Below, in pieces: positions 41,876-51,385 of a stretch of DNA of 51,758 bases. Source of the stretch: Mastigamoeba balamuthi (lineage: Eukaryota; Evosea; Mastigamoebida; Mastigamoebidae); NCBI GenBank assembly GCA_902651635.1, contig CACRSC010000073.1, positions 109,754 to 161,511 of the forward strand. Reading direction: 5' to 3'. Each line of letters opens with the position of its first letter. Positions within the stretch are counted from its first letter, which is position 1. The notes under the pieces were generated by a model. It was not told where the DNA came from and ran no database searches. It saw only the letters and a list, made by a program, of their open reading frames with translations. Position numbers and translations under genes: made by a program.

Positions 41876-42086
41876 CCCCCCAGCGGGCACAATTCAACTG
41901 ATACTGGATTTTGGCACCACGGGAGGTCGTTTTGACCGATATTTCGCAACGCAAGAGATATTTGGGGATAGTATCGCTGATGGGAGATATTTTCCTACAC
42001 GAGGACACGAGGGAAACCGCACACCGCGCGCAAAGCGTGAAACGCGAACAAAAGCGGACCGAGCGAGAGATCAAGAGCCAGCGGAG

Positions 42087-43565
42087 ATGGCCGACGAGCT
42101 GTTCGAGGTGCGCAACCTGTTCTACCTGGGCAACTACCAGGGCTCCATCAACAAGGCCAACAAGCTCAACCCCTCCAACGGTGTGTGCCCTCTGCCCCCC
42201 CTCCTCCTCCTCTGGGCCCTCTCCCTCCCTCTCCCAGCTCGGTGTCCCTTGCGTCGCCTCCTGGGCGCTTTGCTGGCGTCTGTTCTGCAGCGGTCTGTTT
42301 TGTTGCGTTCGGCGGGATTTGAACCCGCGGTCCTGTCGGCCAGTCCTTGTCGCTGTGCCTTTTTTATTTTGTTTCTGGATTGGGTTGGTTTGATCTCGGG
42401 CGAGATTTTTCTCGGCCTTGGCGTATGGATGTTGGCCGCGGCGGGATTCGAACCACTGGTCCCGCGCCGGGCCGGTGTACGCGTAGCTTTGATTTGCGCT
42501 GTCGGCTCGAGCACCCCGGCTGACTGCGCCACCGACAGCGTCTGTGAAGCTGGACCGCGACATCTACGTGTACCGCGCCAGCATCGCCCTGCGCAACACG
42601 CAGATCGTCCTCGACGAGACCGAGAGCCTCGCCGCCACCAGCGTCCCGCACGCCGCCGCCCGCGCCCTCGCGCTCTACCAGACCAGCCCCCAGGAGGCCC
42701 TCGCCATCATCCAGCCCGTGAGACCTCCCCATCTCCCCTCTTCCCCAAATCAATTGATTCCTCGAGTCTGAGCCCACCCGCGACCCCCACGCCCACGCGC
42801 GCGCACAGTGGCTGGCGGACACGGCGACGCTGGTGTCGCACCAGGCGGTGCAGCTGATCGCCGCCATCATCCTGTACGGCGAGGGCAGGCTCGACGACGC
42901 CATGCGCGCGCTGCACCACCAGCCCAGCTCGCTCGAGGGGTTCGATTCCCGCCGCCCGCTTCTTTTTTGTGCTGTGTGCCTCTGTGCTGACCTTGCGTCC
43001 CGCAACGCGCAGTATGGCGCTGATGGTCCAGCTGTACCTCGCGGTCAACAGGCCCGAGCTCGCCGAGAACCAGCTCAGGGCGATGCAGCAGATCGACGAC
43101 GACTCTCCCCTGACCCAGCTGGCCGCTGCCTGGTCCCTTCTCAACGCCGTGAGTCTGTTCTTTCCGCCGGCGGGAATCGATCCTCCGCCTCAACTGATTC
43201 CCGCTTGCTTTCTCTCTCGGCAGGGCGGCGACAAGGTGCAGGAGGCGCAGCTGACGTTCCAGGAGCTGTCGGACAAGTACGGCAGCACGCCGCTGCTGCT
43301 GAGCGGCCTCGCGGCCTGCGCGATGCGTGGCATGCGCTGGGCCGACGGCGAGCGCCTGCTGCTCGAGGCGCAGGAGAAGGGCGCGCGCGACGCCGAGACG
43401 ATGGCCAACCTCGTCGTGTGCTCGATGCACATGGCGCCCGGGTCGTCGACGTCGCAGCGCTACCTCTCGCAGCTGCGCTCGAGCTTCCCCAACCACCCGT
43501 TCCTCGCCCGCGCCTCGGCGTTCGACGCCGCGCTCGACGCCGCCGCCTCGCGCGTCGCCGTCTGA
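42087..43565 (+). CDS. COPE: Coatomer subunit epsilon
   Basis: Five exons (42087-42180, 42539-42717, 42809-42939, 43013-43148, 43224-43565) give 293 aa, slightly under the usual 300. Recognisable segments are ELFEVRNLFYLGNYQGSINKA at the start, RDIYVYRASIALRNTQIVLDE, LVSHQAVQLIAAIILYGEGRL, DDDSPLTQLAAAWSLL, and the TPR-like C-terminal half with AQLTFQELSDKYGSTPLLL. Epsilon-COP stabilises alpha-COP in the COPI coat for Golgi-to-ER and intra-Golgi traffic. The start follows directly on an A-rich, intron-free leader. Three of its four introns contain tRNA T-arm-like sequence, and two of these lie at splice junctions. Confidence 0.93.
42310..42326 (-). repeat. tRNA T-arm-like sequence in coatomer epsilon intron 1
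   Basis: On the minus strand GCGGGTTCAAATCCCGC forms a perfect 5-bp stem with a 7-nt loop, as in a tRNA T-arm. No matching acceptor, D or anticodon arm is seen nearby, so it is a relic rather than a tRNA gene. Confidence 0.7.
42432..42538 (-). repeat. tRNA-derived (SINE-head-like) element filling the 3' end of coatomer epsilon intron 1
   Basis: On the minus strand the element starts CTGTCGGTGGCGCAGTCAG, with an A-box-like TGGCGCAGTCAG at 42520-42531. About 65 bases later it reaches a perfect B box GGTTCGAATCC (within 42442-42453). Internal GTCGG/CCGAC pairing and GCGGGA/TCCCGC pairing are present, but no standard cloverleaf closes. Its antisense first bases, CTGTCGG, supply the CCGACAG of the 3' splice site. 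Confidence 0.65.
42936..42954 (+). repeat. B-box-like sequence at the donor of coatomer epsilon intron 3
   Basis: GGTTCGATTCC fits the pol III B-box consensus exactly. The exon ends GAGGG and the intron begins at the GT of GTTCGATTCCCGCC, so the motif spans the splice junction. Confidence 0.7.
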
Positions 43566-43969
43566 GCGTCGCCGTCTGAGGAGACCTCCCTCCCCCGCCT
43601 CGCCTCCCGCACCGCACGGCCGCGCTGGGACACACTCCCCTCGGCCAGCACGTACTGCTCCGCCTGACTCTCAATACCACTTGATTTGGGGCGCAGCGAA
43701 ACTTTTGTTGAGTTGCGTGCGACGTACTAAGTCTGCGCTGGTACTCGCGGACGAGGACGCTCTGACGGTGCAGCAGGAGGCTCCGAAGACGGTGCCAGAC
43801 CGCGCTGAGATGCGGATAGTGGGCAGCTATTTGCACCTGGCACTAAGAAATTGGTGAGACAAAATCACTCGGAGAGGAGCTGGTCGCCCGTGACGAGGGT
43901 GATGGTAATAGCCATACTCTGTCCTGTATTCAACAGTACACTGGGCTACATAGAGAGAGCTTTCTACCC
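43566..43969. other. Convergent 3' intergenic region
   Basis: Lies between the 3' ends of coatomer epsilon and the GPI-anchored-type gene. A duplicated CGTCGCCGTCTGAG phrase occurs at the epsilon stop (43550-43580). No coding signal is seen; probably UTRs. Confidence 0.5.
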
Positions 43970-45181
43970 TCATGCGCTCATCGCTACTGCCAGTGCGACG
44001 GCTGCTGCTCCCAGCCCGCAGAGGGACGTCGCCGAGTTGGAGGCCTTCTGCTGCCCGTGGGACGAGGAGACGTCGGCCGGCGGGACCACCGCCGACGCGC
44101 TCTCCAAGGACGCGGCCGGCGCATCAGAGGAGGAGGAGGAGGAGGCAGCCGTCGAGGACGACGACACGTAGGGCGGGATGTAGCCGCCGTAGTCCTTGAC
44201 GAGCTTGTCGCCCGTCAGCGAGAGCTGGTACATCTTGAGCACGCTCGCCTGCGCGTGCTGCGCTGTCGCCGACGCGGGCCCGAACCTCTGCAGGTCCTCC
44301 CTGCACGCCACGTAGTGCGACGCCGACGGCCTGACCGCCGCGCACGGGGCGGCGCGGCGCCTGTTGTCGACGGTCGTGTTGTCGACGGGGCAGCCCGCGC
44401 CGAACATCGTGGCGTCGCAGCCCGGGCAGCAGACGCCGAAGACCTCGACGTCGATCCACGACGTGGCGCCGGGGCCCATGTCCCACTTGATGGCCGTGAG
44501 GCGCTCGTTGTTGGGCGCGCGGACGCTGTTGAAGTTGATCTCGTAGCCGCGGTAGCTCTCGGTCTCGTTCCACCCCATGAAGTCGCTCTCCATCGTCATC
44601 CGCAGCGTGCGCCCCGGCAGCGTGACGACGATCGACGTCACCACCAGCGCGCTGGGCTCCTCTGCCGCCGGCGTGGCCGTGGCGGAGACCGAGAACGCGG
44701 TGCTGCGGTAGAGCCGCGGGAACGCGAGCGAGTGGCACTGGCGCAGCGGCTTGCGCGAGTAGTCGCCCGTGTCGATGAGCCGCAGGTGCTCGCTGGTGAA
44801 GATCTGGTAGTAGCAGGGCGGCCCGTGGGCCTGGCACCTGTCGACGGGCACGCTGGCGTTGAGGCGCCGCAGCAGCGTGTCGTAGTAGTCGGGGCAGAGG
44901 CCCATGGCGCACTTGATGTAGTCGAACAGGCAGCTGCACAAGACCCTGTCGGGCACCTGCGTCCAGTTGCGCCGCGGGTACGGCGGGTTGCACCCGATGC
45001 CGATGACCGTCGTGCCGTCGTCGCCGTCGCCGTCGCTGGAGGAGGGCCCCGCGCCGTGCTGGGCCAGGCAGCGCTCCCAGCCGCTGCGGCACGTGCGGGC
45101 GATCTCCTCCTGCTTGTCGTCGATGCAGCACGCGGCGCAGAGGGCCACGCAGGCCGCGCAGAGCACGAGTGCGGTCCTCAT
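43970..45181 (-). CDS. Cysteine-containing, probably GPI-anchored surface protein
   Basis: Single exon, 403 aa from the chosen Met, which starts a good signal peptide (MRTALVLCAACVALCAACC). The ectodomain has spaced Cys (CCPGCDATMFGAGC, CSCLFDYIKCAMGLC, CRSGWERCLAQHG) and potential N-glycosylation sites such as NTT and NAS. A Ser/Ala-rich stalk follows, and then a short C-terminal hydrophobic tail, LCGLGAAAVALAVAMSA, with no charged residues after it. That arrangement is the classic GPI-anchor signal. I do not recognise the domain family. A Met 18 codons upstream is possible but would spoil the signal peptide. It is convergent with coatomer epsilon. Confidence 0.75.
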   Translation of the reverse strand: MRTALVLCAACVALCAACCIDDKQEEIARTCRSGWERCLAQHGAGPSSSDGDGDDGTTVIGIGCNPPYPRRNWTQVPDRVLCSCLFDYIKCAMGLCPDYYDTLLRRLNASVPVDRCQAHGPPCYYQIFTSEHLRLIDTGDYSRKPLRQCHSLAFPRLYRSTAFSVSATATPAAEEPSALVVTSIVVTLPGRTLRMTMESDFMGWNETESYRGYEINFNSVRAPNNERLTAIKWDMGPGATSWIDVEVFGVCCPGCDATMFGAGCPVDNTTVDNRRRAAPCAAVRPSASHYVACREDLQRFGPASATAQHAQASVLKMYQLSLTGDKLVKDYGGYIPPYVSSSSTAASSSSSSDAPAASLESASAVVPPADVSSSHGQQKASNSATSLCGLGAAAVALAVAMSA

Positions 45182-45665
45182 GGGGGTGTGCAACGGTGCA
45201 ACGCGGACCAGAGGCACAGAAGACTGCGGGACCAAGAGGGTTCAAATCGCCCAGAGAATGGCGGTTGTGCACTGCTGACAGGCTCTCCCAGATTATTATT
45301 TCTCGCGGCACAAAGGAACCGCGGCCATGACCCCCAGTCCCCACCGAGGGTGTACCAGATGCGTGCGCTGCCTTCACGCAGCCTGACTGGCTTTCGAGAG
45401 GTTTCCGGGGTCTCTTTCATGGTCCTTTTCAAGTAAAATTCCCTTTGTCCGCTACACAACGTCAGACTGGAGCAATGCAGTGCATTCGCGAGGCACATCC
45501 ACCCCACCCCTCAACCTGTCCACAGTGAATAGGAGACAAATTAAAGCGCAGAGCTTCTCAGTGCAGGGCACGTGGAAAGGCTACCAGATGCAGTCTGCGT
45601 TTACCAAAGATGCACACTGTGCGATTGTTTTTGGTTCTGTTCCCTGAGCCGCTGTGGTCCAACTC
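45182..45665. promoter_or_regulatory. Intergenic, upstream of the GPI-type gene and 3' of the CCCH gene
   Basis: Should hold the promoter of the minus-strand surface-protein gene. A B-box-like GGGTTCAAATCGCCC lies near 45238 but lacks an upstream A box, so no tRNA gene is called. No coding signal is recognised. Confidence 0.4.
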
Positions 45666-48068
45666 TTACAAGGCCGAGCACCAGACCACATTCACAATCG
45701 TGCCCGTTGCCGTCCTCCCGCACCTCCTCTCTCCCCCGCCTCCTACGACGACAGCTCGCCCTGCGCAGCCCACGCTCAGACCCAGTGCCCCAGAGTGCCA
45801 GCCCCCCACCCCATCATCTCGAGAGATCAACGGGCGCACGTTTGCGAGCGACGAGGCCTCGTGCGAGAAGTTGCAGTGCGTGCCCTTGCGGCACGTCCCG
45901 CGCTCAAAGTAGAACCTGCAGGGCTTGGTCCTGAACAGCGACGTGCGGCTGGCCCTCCTGCGTCCGAGCCCCTCCTCCTCCTCCTCCTGCCCCTGCTCGC
46001 TGCCGTCCCCGGTCTCGCTGCTGTCATCCTCTCCCTTGACGGCGCTGCTCGCCGCTGCTGCCTGCGGCTTCTGCTGGTCGCCCATCTCGCTGTCGCACGA
46101 GCACCCGCTCCCGTCACTCCCGGAGGGCCTCCTCATGTTTGGCGGCAGCGGTGCCATCACCAGGTCGTCCCTCCACTCGTGTGAGAAGTTGCAGTGGTCC
46201 CTACAGCGCCGCCAGAAAGCATACAAGGTCAGGTTCATTTCCCCTGGTCGCAAAATATATCTTTCCGGGGCCGGGAGTCGAACGGACCCCTTCTGGCAGT
46301 GCCCCAGAATGAAGTAGTACGCGCAGCCCTTTGTGCGGTACTTGAGCTCCTTCGACTGCCACTCGCCCGTGCCCCCGTCCTCGGCCCCGTCGGGGCGGCC
46401 GTCCGGGTCCTCGGCCTTGGCGGCGGGCGCGGCGGGCGGGGGCTCGTAGTCGATCTCCTCGTGGTGCGAGTGGCCGCAGGGCACGCAGGGCGGGCATGGC
46501 GCGTACTGCGACAGCGCGTACTGCAGCTCGAGGTCCGCCGACTCGCGCGAGCAGTAGCAGCAGTCGGGCGCCAGCTCGCCGTGGTTGTACTTGCAGCGCA
46601 CGCCGCGCAGGCAGCGGCCCGTCTTGTAGTAGAAGAAGCACGGCTGCGACGGCGCGAGCATCAGCTGGCCGCCGCCGTCCTGCGCGCCACGCGAGCGGCG
46701 ACGGTCAGCCCACAACGGGGAAATTTCTCGGAATTCCCCCGAGTGCGTCACTGCCNGGCAGCGGCCCGTCTTGTAGTAGAAGAAGCACGGCTGCGACGGC
46801 GCGAGCATCAGCTGGCCGCCGCCGTCCTGCGCGCCACGCAAGCGGCGACGGTCAGCCCACAACGGGGAAATTTCTCGGAATTCCCCCGAGTGGCGTCACT
46901 GCCGGCAATTCCCCTCCAGGGCCAGAGGTCGGAAATTTCCGGGAAATCTAACGCCACATCACTGGGGGGGCGCGTGGGCTTGCCATGAACGCAGTGAAGG
47001 GGACCGGGATGGGGATCGGGGGCGGCGGGGGAGGCGTGTTGGGCCAGACGGCCGCGGCGTCGTGAGAGTAGGTGCAGGCGGGGTTGAGGCAGCGGCCGTT
47101 CTGGGCAAAGTACTTGCAGAGGCGCTTCCTGCTGGGCGTCGTCGCGTCGCCGTCCTCGAGCTTGGGCGACTTGGTGGGGCCCGGGGAGCCCTCGGGGCGC
47201 TCCGTGCCGTCGAGGTGGTCCTGCGAGGCGGCCTGGGACTCGAGCATGGGCGTCTGGATGTGACGCGCCAGGAATCATGCAGGCAAAACAAAAAGCCAAT
47301 TCAATCAGAGCAATCGGGGAAATGCCGGAATGGGCCCCGGGGGGCAGTCGCCGGGCAGTCGTACAGTCAGGGCGTAGGGGGCGAGGTCGTAAGAGGGCCC
47401 CAGCACGTACTGCGGCAGGGTCAGTCAGTCAACTCCGGTCACTCGGTGGACAACAGTTGCTCCCCCTCTTGCCGGCGAGTGTGTCTACTACGAATCACCT
47501 CCGAGGACCCCCGTGTGTACAAAGAAAGAGGAGATTCCGTCGAGGTGAAGCGACACCGTGACGTAAGCCACGTCACCAACGTGGAACACCGAGATCTCTC
47601 TCGCCCACCCAGAGCCCCGCCAACCCGGGGAAAACTAGATTCGAGATTCCGCGGGCAGATGTGCCATCTTGCCACGTCAACAGCACACCTGGAATTGAAT
47701 CTTACCGCAGCGGCGTCCACCCCCCGATAACCCGCCGGCTGTTCAATTCGCTTCCGAAGAGGAGAACAAATTAACGAGACGCAGGAGATTTCTCGGCACC
47801 GCGGACGGAGGGAGGAGGCCGTGACAGGTGTCATGTCACCCCCCAGCGCACGCACGGATCCTGGGTGGCAGCGGACGCAGGGAGGGGCGGGGAGGGATGT
47901 GCGCACGACGGGGAGGAGGGCGGGCTGCAGCGGCATGGGGCAGGGCAGTGGGACGCGGCGGACAGGGGGCGGGGGCAGCGACCACCACGTGCTCAGGTAC
48001 GCGTGCTGCGGCAGCGGCGGCGGCGTCGAGCTCGGCGCCACGCTGGTCTGGGCCACGGCTGCGCACAT
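45666..48068 (-). CDS. Four-finger CCCH zinc-finger RNA-binding protein (interrupted by an assembly N)
   Basis: Proposed exons: 48068-47856 (71 Pro-rich codons), a 45-nt microexon 47409-47365, 47253-46963, an exon beginning at 46826 and ending at 46288, and 46200-45666. All joins are in phase. Four fingers are visible: CKYFAQNGRCLNPACTYSH (CX8CX4CX3H); CFFYYKTGRCLRGVRCKYNH; a third split by intron 46287-46201 and rejoined as CAYYFILGHCQKGDHCNFSH; and CRFYFERGTCRKGTHCNFSH (the last three CX8CX5CX3H). Such tandem fingers bind short single-stranded RNA motifs, usually in mRNA processing or decay. An acidic, Glu-rich segment lies before finger 4. The exon after 46826 contains a one-base N and a duplicated 146-bp block, so the literal frame repeats finger 2 and must be collapsed. 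The first exon is inferred. Confidence 0.78.
46201..46287 (-). repeat. CCCH-gene intron beginning with a B-box-like sequence
   Basis: The intron starts at the GT of GTCCGTTCGACTCCC. The segment CGTTCGACTCC differs from the B-box consensus at one position. As in coatomer epsilon intron 3, the T-arm-like motif sits directly at the donor. Confidence 0.55.
46610..46903. other. Assembly join: 146-bp duplication flanking a single N
   Basis: Bases 46610-46755 and 46757-46903 are near-identical (one substitution near 46690/46836 and one extra G in the second copy), separated only by N at 46756. This is the signature of two overlapping contigs joined without merging. It duplicates the intron end and finger-2 exon start of the CCCH gene. 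Confidence 0.92.
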
Positions 48069-48826
48069 AGGAGGTGGTTGTTGGGGGGATCTCGGCGTGA
48101 GCGTTGCCGGTGAGGAAGATGTGAACACAACGCGAGTACCCCCCTCTCGCCGCTGACTTTTAAACGGGGGTGCCCAACGTCAGCAAACTGTGCTGGTGAC
48201 GTAAGCGGAATTATTGTCGCGGTGTTGCGAGGCCGCCCTGGGAGATCGCTCCGTGCATTGCAAGGGGGTCGCCGTGGGGACTGGCACTGCTCTGCGGCAG
48301 GCCCCCAGCCCTCCCCAGTCAGCCAGCGTCCAGGTGGAACTGCGGGCGGTGGCCGGGCTTCCATCTTTTTTCTCTGCTCTGGGCCCACCCCCATCACAGC
48401 GCCAGTCGCTCTGCCCATCTGTCCCCAAACGACAGCTCCCGGGCACCGCGGCGGCGCAGGCGAGTGGATCGCCAGCGACTGCGAGCAGCGCACGCAGATC
48501 AGTCCCCCCGCCAAGCGTACGGGCGTATGGGGGTGTGGGCTACCCAAAAAAAATTCGAACTAGGGGCAATTCGAACTCGGGGGCAATTCAATTTGCCTCA
48601 ACACACGCAGGCAGAGCACCCGCTTTGCTGCACCGAGAAATGCCGTCGATTGCACCCGAGAGAGTCGGGACAGGCAACCATGAGTGAGGCTAATGGAGGG
48701 GGGAGGGAGGGTTTGAATTGATAAATTTTGTTGTGGTGCTCAGCTCTCTTGCGAGCCAGCGCGGGTGTGCCGTTGTGTGGTGCGGTCGTGCGTTGCGTGT
48801 GTATAGCAGTGCTCCTGTCTGGCCTC
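48069..48826. other. Intergenic between CCCH gene promoter and ZnT 3' end
   Basis: Holds the promoter of the CCCH gene (left) and the 3' flank of the zinc transporter (right). No coding signal is seen. A short tandem repeat at 48553-48597 is listed separately. Confidence 0.45.
48553..48597 (+). repeat. Short tandem repeat of GGGGCAATTCGAACT type
   Basis: About two and a half diverged copies of a 17-18 bp unit containing GGGCAATTC. The unit also resembles a T-arm (TTCGAACT) and the CAATTC intron core. Confidence 0.6.
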
Positions 48827-50570
48827 TCAGTGCTTTGTGGGGCAGAGGGCTGCGGTGGCGGCGGCCCGCTTCTGCTCGTCGCGCTGCAGCAGCGAGCACT
48901 GCTCGTCGGCCTTGGTGTCAAAGTCGCACGAGAAGACGCACTGGGGGTCGGCGGCCTGCTCGTTGCCCGCCTTGAGGAACTCGGGCTGGATCGTCGTGCG
49001 GTGTATGTTGTGCCTGTGCAGCACCGCCTTGAGGTGCGGCGCCAGCTCCATAAAGTCGGCGTCGCGGTCGCAGGCCACGTGCATCGTGCCCACGTGGCTC
49101 GCGTTGGACAGCTGCCACACGTGCACGTCGTGCACGCCGTGGATCCCGGGCACCTTGTGCAGCTCGTCGATCATCTCGTCCATGTCCACGCTGTCGGGCA
49201 CGCCCTGCATCAGGATCTTGATGCACCTCAGCACTGCGTCGGCAGCAGCAACGTCAGGATACTACTTCCCGGAATCTCGAATATCCTATATATCTGGAGA
49301 ATCTAGATTCAAGCGCACCCAGGGGGATGCCGGTGTGGACGATGATGATGGAGACGATGACGCTGGCCAGGGGGTCCATGTAGTACTTCCAGCTGGTGCC
49401 GTGCACGCAGTAGATGATCACGCCGACGCCCGTCGCCGCGACGCTGCCCAGCGCGTCGCCGAGCACGTGCAGGAACACGCCGTGCAGGTTCAGGTTCACC
49501 GCCTTCTTCTTCTTCTTCCCGTCCTCCCCAGCCTCATGCTCGTGCTCGTGCTCGTGATCGTGATCGTGATCATGGTCGTGGTGGTCGTGGTCGTGGTCGT
49601 GGTGGTCGTGGTCCTTCTTCTTGTGGTCGTGGCCGTGGTCGTGGCCGTGGTCGTGTCCGCCGTGGCCGTGGTCATGGCCGATGTGCGCGTGGCCCGCGAA
49701 GATGACCATGCCGACGAGGTTCACCAGCAGGCCCGAGGCGCCAACGATGATCATCACCAGCGGGTGCTCGATCGCTGCACGGGGGTGCCAGAGGCCGGTC
49801 AGCCGTTGCCATTGAGTGCGTGCGACGCGTCATTCTGACGCAATGACACGTTCCCAGGGCGCAGTGGATGCGGGGATGCGTGTGTGTGCGTGTATGTGTG
49901 TGCGGGCGCACTCGGCGGGTCGATGAAGCGCTCGATGGCCTCGAGGAAGATGAAGATGGAGACGGACAGCAGGAAGATGCCGTTGACGAGCGCCCCGAGC
50001 ACCTCTGCGCGGCGGTACCCGTACGACATCTTCTTCGTCTCAGGCCTCTGCGGGGAGGAGGAGGAGGGGGCGTCACCGCAGGCAAGCGCCACGTCATTAA
50101 GGATTCCGAGAAATACCCCGGAAGGCAGTCCTCCCGGCATGCATGCGGTGGGGGCGAGGGGGCACGCGCACCTTGGCGATGCGGAGGGCGATGAAGCCGA
50201 TGACGAGGGAGATCTCGTCCGAGATCATGTGGAAGGCGTCTGCGAGGATGGAGAGCGAGTTGATGGCGATGCCGCAAGCGATCTCGGCGAGGCAGAAGAT
50301 GAGCGTGAGGACGGCCATGGCGAGCACGCGGCGGCAGTTGCCGTCGCGGTACCACGGCAGCAGGCTGGGCTGCGGCAGCGGCAGCTTCGAGGGGAACAGG
50401 TCGGGCTCGACCACCACCACGTCGACCTCGTCCGACGACGACGACGGGGGCGACTCGACGACGGCGGCCGTCACCTGCGGGCACTGCAGGCCCACGGGGG
50501 GCACGGGCAGCGCCTCGTTGCTGCCGGCCGTGCCAGCGGGCGCGGGCTGTGCGAGGACGACAGACGACAT
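48827..50570 (-). CDS. Zinc transporter of the cation diffusion facilitator family (ZnT/SLC30)
   Basis: Four exons (50570-50172, 50047-49912, 49774-49319, 49233-48827) give 465 aa in frame. Six TM helices are expected. The intramembrane zinc site is complete: HMISD in TM2 (HxxxD) and HVLGD in TM5 (HxxxD). Between TM4 and TM5 lies a long His/Asp loop (about 49540-49690) of repeated HDHGHDH units followed by a Lys cluster, typical of ZnT1/ZnT2-type exporters. The cytosolic C-terminal domain has GVHDVHVWQL. CDF proteins move Zn2+ out of the cytosol in exchange for protons, into vesicles or across the plasma membrane. The N-terminal 75 residues are Pro/Ser/Val-rich without a motif. The start is the first Met giving a coherent frame. 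Confidence 0.92.
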
Positions 50571-51385
50571 GTGTGGAGCACAAGAGAGAGATTCTCTTCT
50601 CTGTGGGTGGGTGGGCTGCTGGGCTGATTGACGGCAGGCAGCAGGGCTGGGAGGCTGCTGAGCGGTGTGCCCGATACGGGGGATAAAAATAGTGAAGTTC
50701 TCACACCGGCGTGGGGGGCGGGGGTCCTCCACACGCTCCCCTTCCCCACCCCCGCTTCATCCACTTACTCCCTTCACTTCCCCCGCACATCTGCGGTCCC
50801 ACCAGCTCTCCTCGGGTGCGTTTTCCCGTGTGGTACGAAAAAATCACTTCCACAGGTGTGCTACCACCCCGGTGGTAGGGAAGGGGAGAAATATGCATAG
50901 GAGGACGCGGGTGTCCTCCACGCGCTCCGGTCCGGCGGTGTCTCCACCGCTGGCATGGAGCCGGACCACAACGACGACAGCAGCGCGATATTACCAAAAA
51001 AGAAGAAGAGGAGAAGACCCTAAACCCGGTTTCTTGTTGGGTAGAGTAGATTCTCCTCGGAGGAGAATCTCTCTGGGAATCTCTCTGAGCATTCTCTCGC
51101 TTTTTTGCCGAATGTTCTATTCCGTCGACCGGCAAATCCCCGCGATGCCCCCGCACCGATGGCCCAGTGCGCAGGTGTTAGCGATCAACTCCAGGATCCA
51201 GGCGCAGAAATCCCAACGTCCGTAATGCCACTCGGCATTAATATCCACTTCCGCATTTGGTTCCGCGCCGGAATCGACGCTGTTGATATCAACGCGGGCG
51301 CGGCGTGGACTCTTCGCTGACAACTACCGGGAATAGAAGCCCCCAAATACCTCACCCCGCACACCCCACCGCCAAACACCGCCCA
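50571..51385. promoter_or_regulatory. Divergent intergenic region with a cluster of inverted repeats
   Basis: Separates the zinc transporter from the last, divergent gene and should hold both promoters. Inverted repeats are visible: CTACCACC-CC-GGTGGTAG (50861-50878), AGATTCTCCT-CGG-AGGAGAATCT (51048-51070), TAATGCC-ACTC-GGCATTA (51223-51240), and the perfect palindrome GTTGATATCAAC (51282-51293). A GTCCTCCACRCGCTCC phrase occurs twice (near 50725 and 50911). These could be operator-like transcription-factor sites. Confidence 0.5.

Noticed and set aside
42310-42538. Functional tRNA gene(s) in coatomer epsilon intron 1
   Set aside because: T-arm and A/B boxes are present but no complete cloverleaf with acceptor and anticodon stems can be drawn; a tRNA-derived element fits better.
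45225-45260. tRNA gene suggested by GGGTTCAAATCGCCC
   Set aside because: The B box has a mismatch, and no A box or acceptor stem lies within range.
46610-46903. A real fifth CCCH finger or tandem exon duplication
   Set aside because: The near-identity, including intron sequence, and the single N show an assembly join instead.
49540-49690. Tandem DNA repeat or CRISPR-like array
   Set aside because: The periodicity encodes the His/Asp-rich loop of the zinc transporter, with no spacers.
51019-51028. Telomere-like CCCTAAACCC near the right end
   Set aside because: Only about one and a half units; a matching TTTAGGG near 37330 is also single. Not evidence of a telomere.
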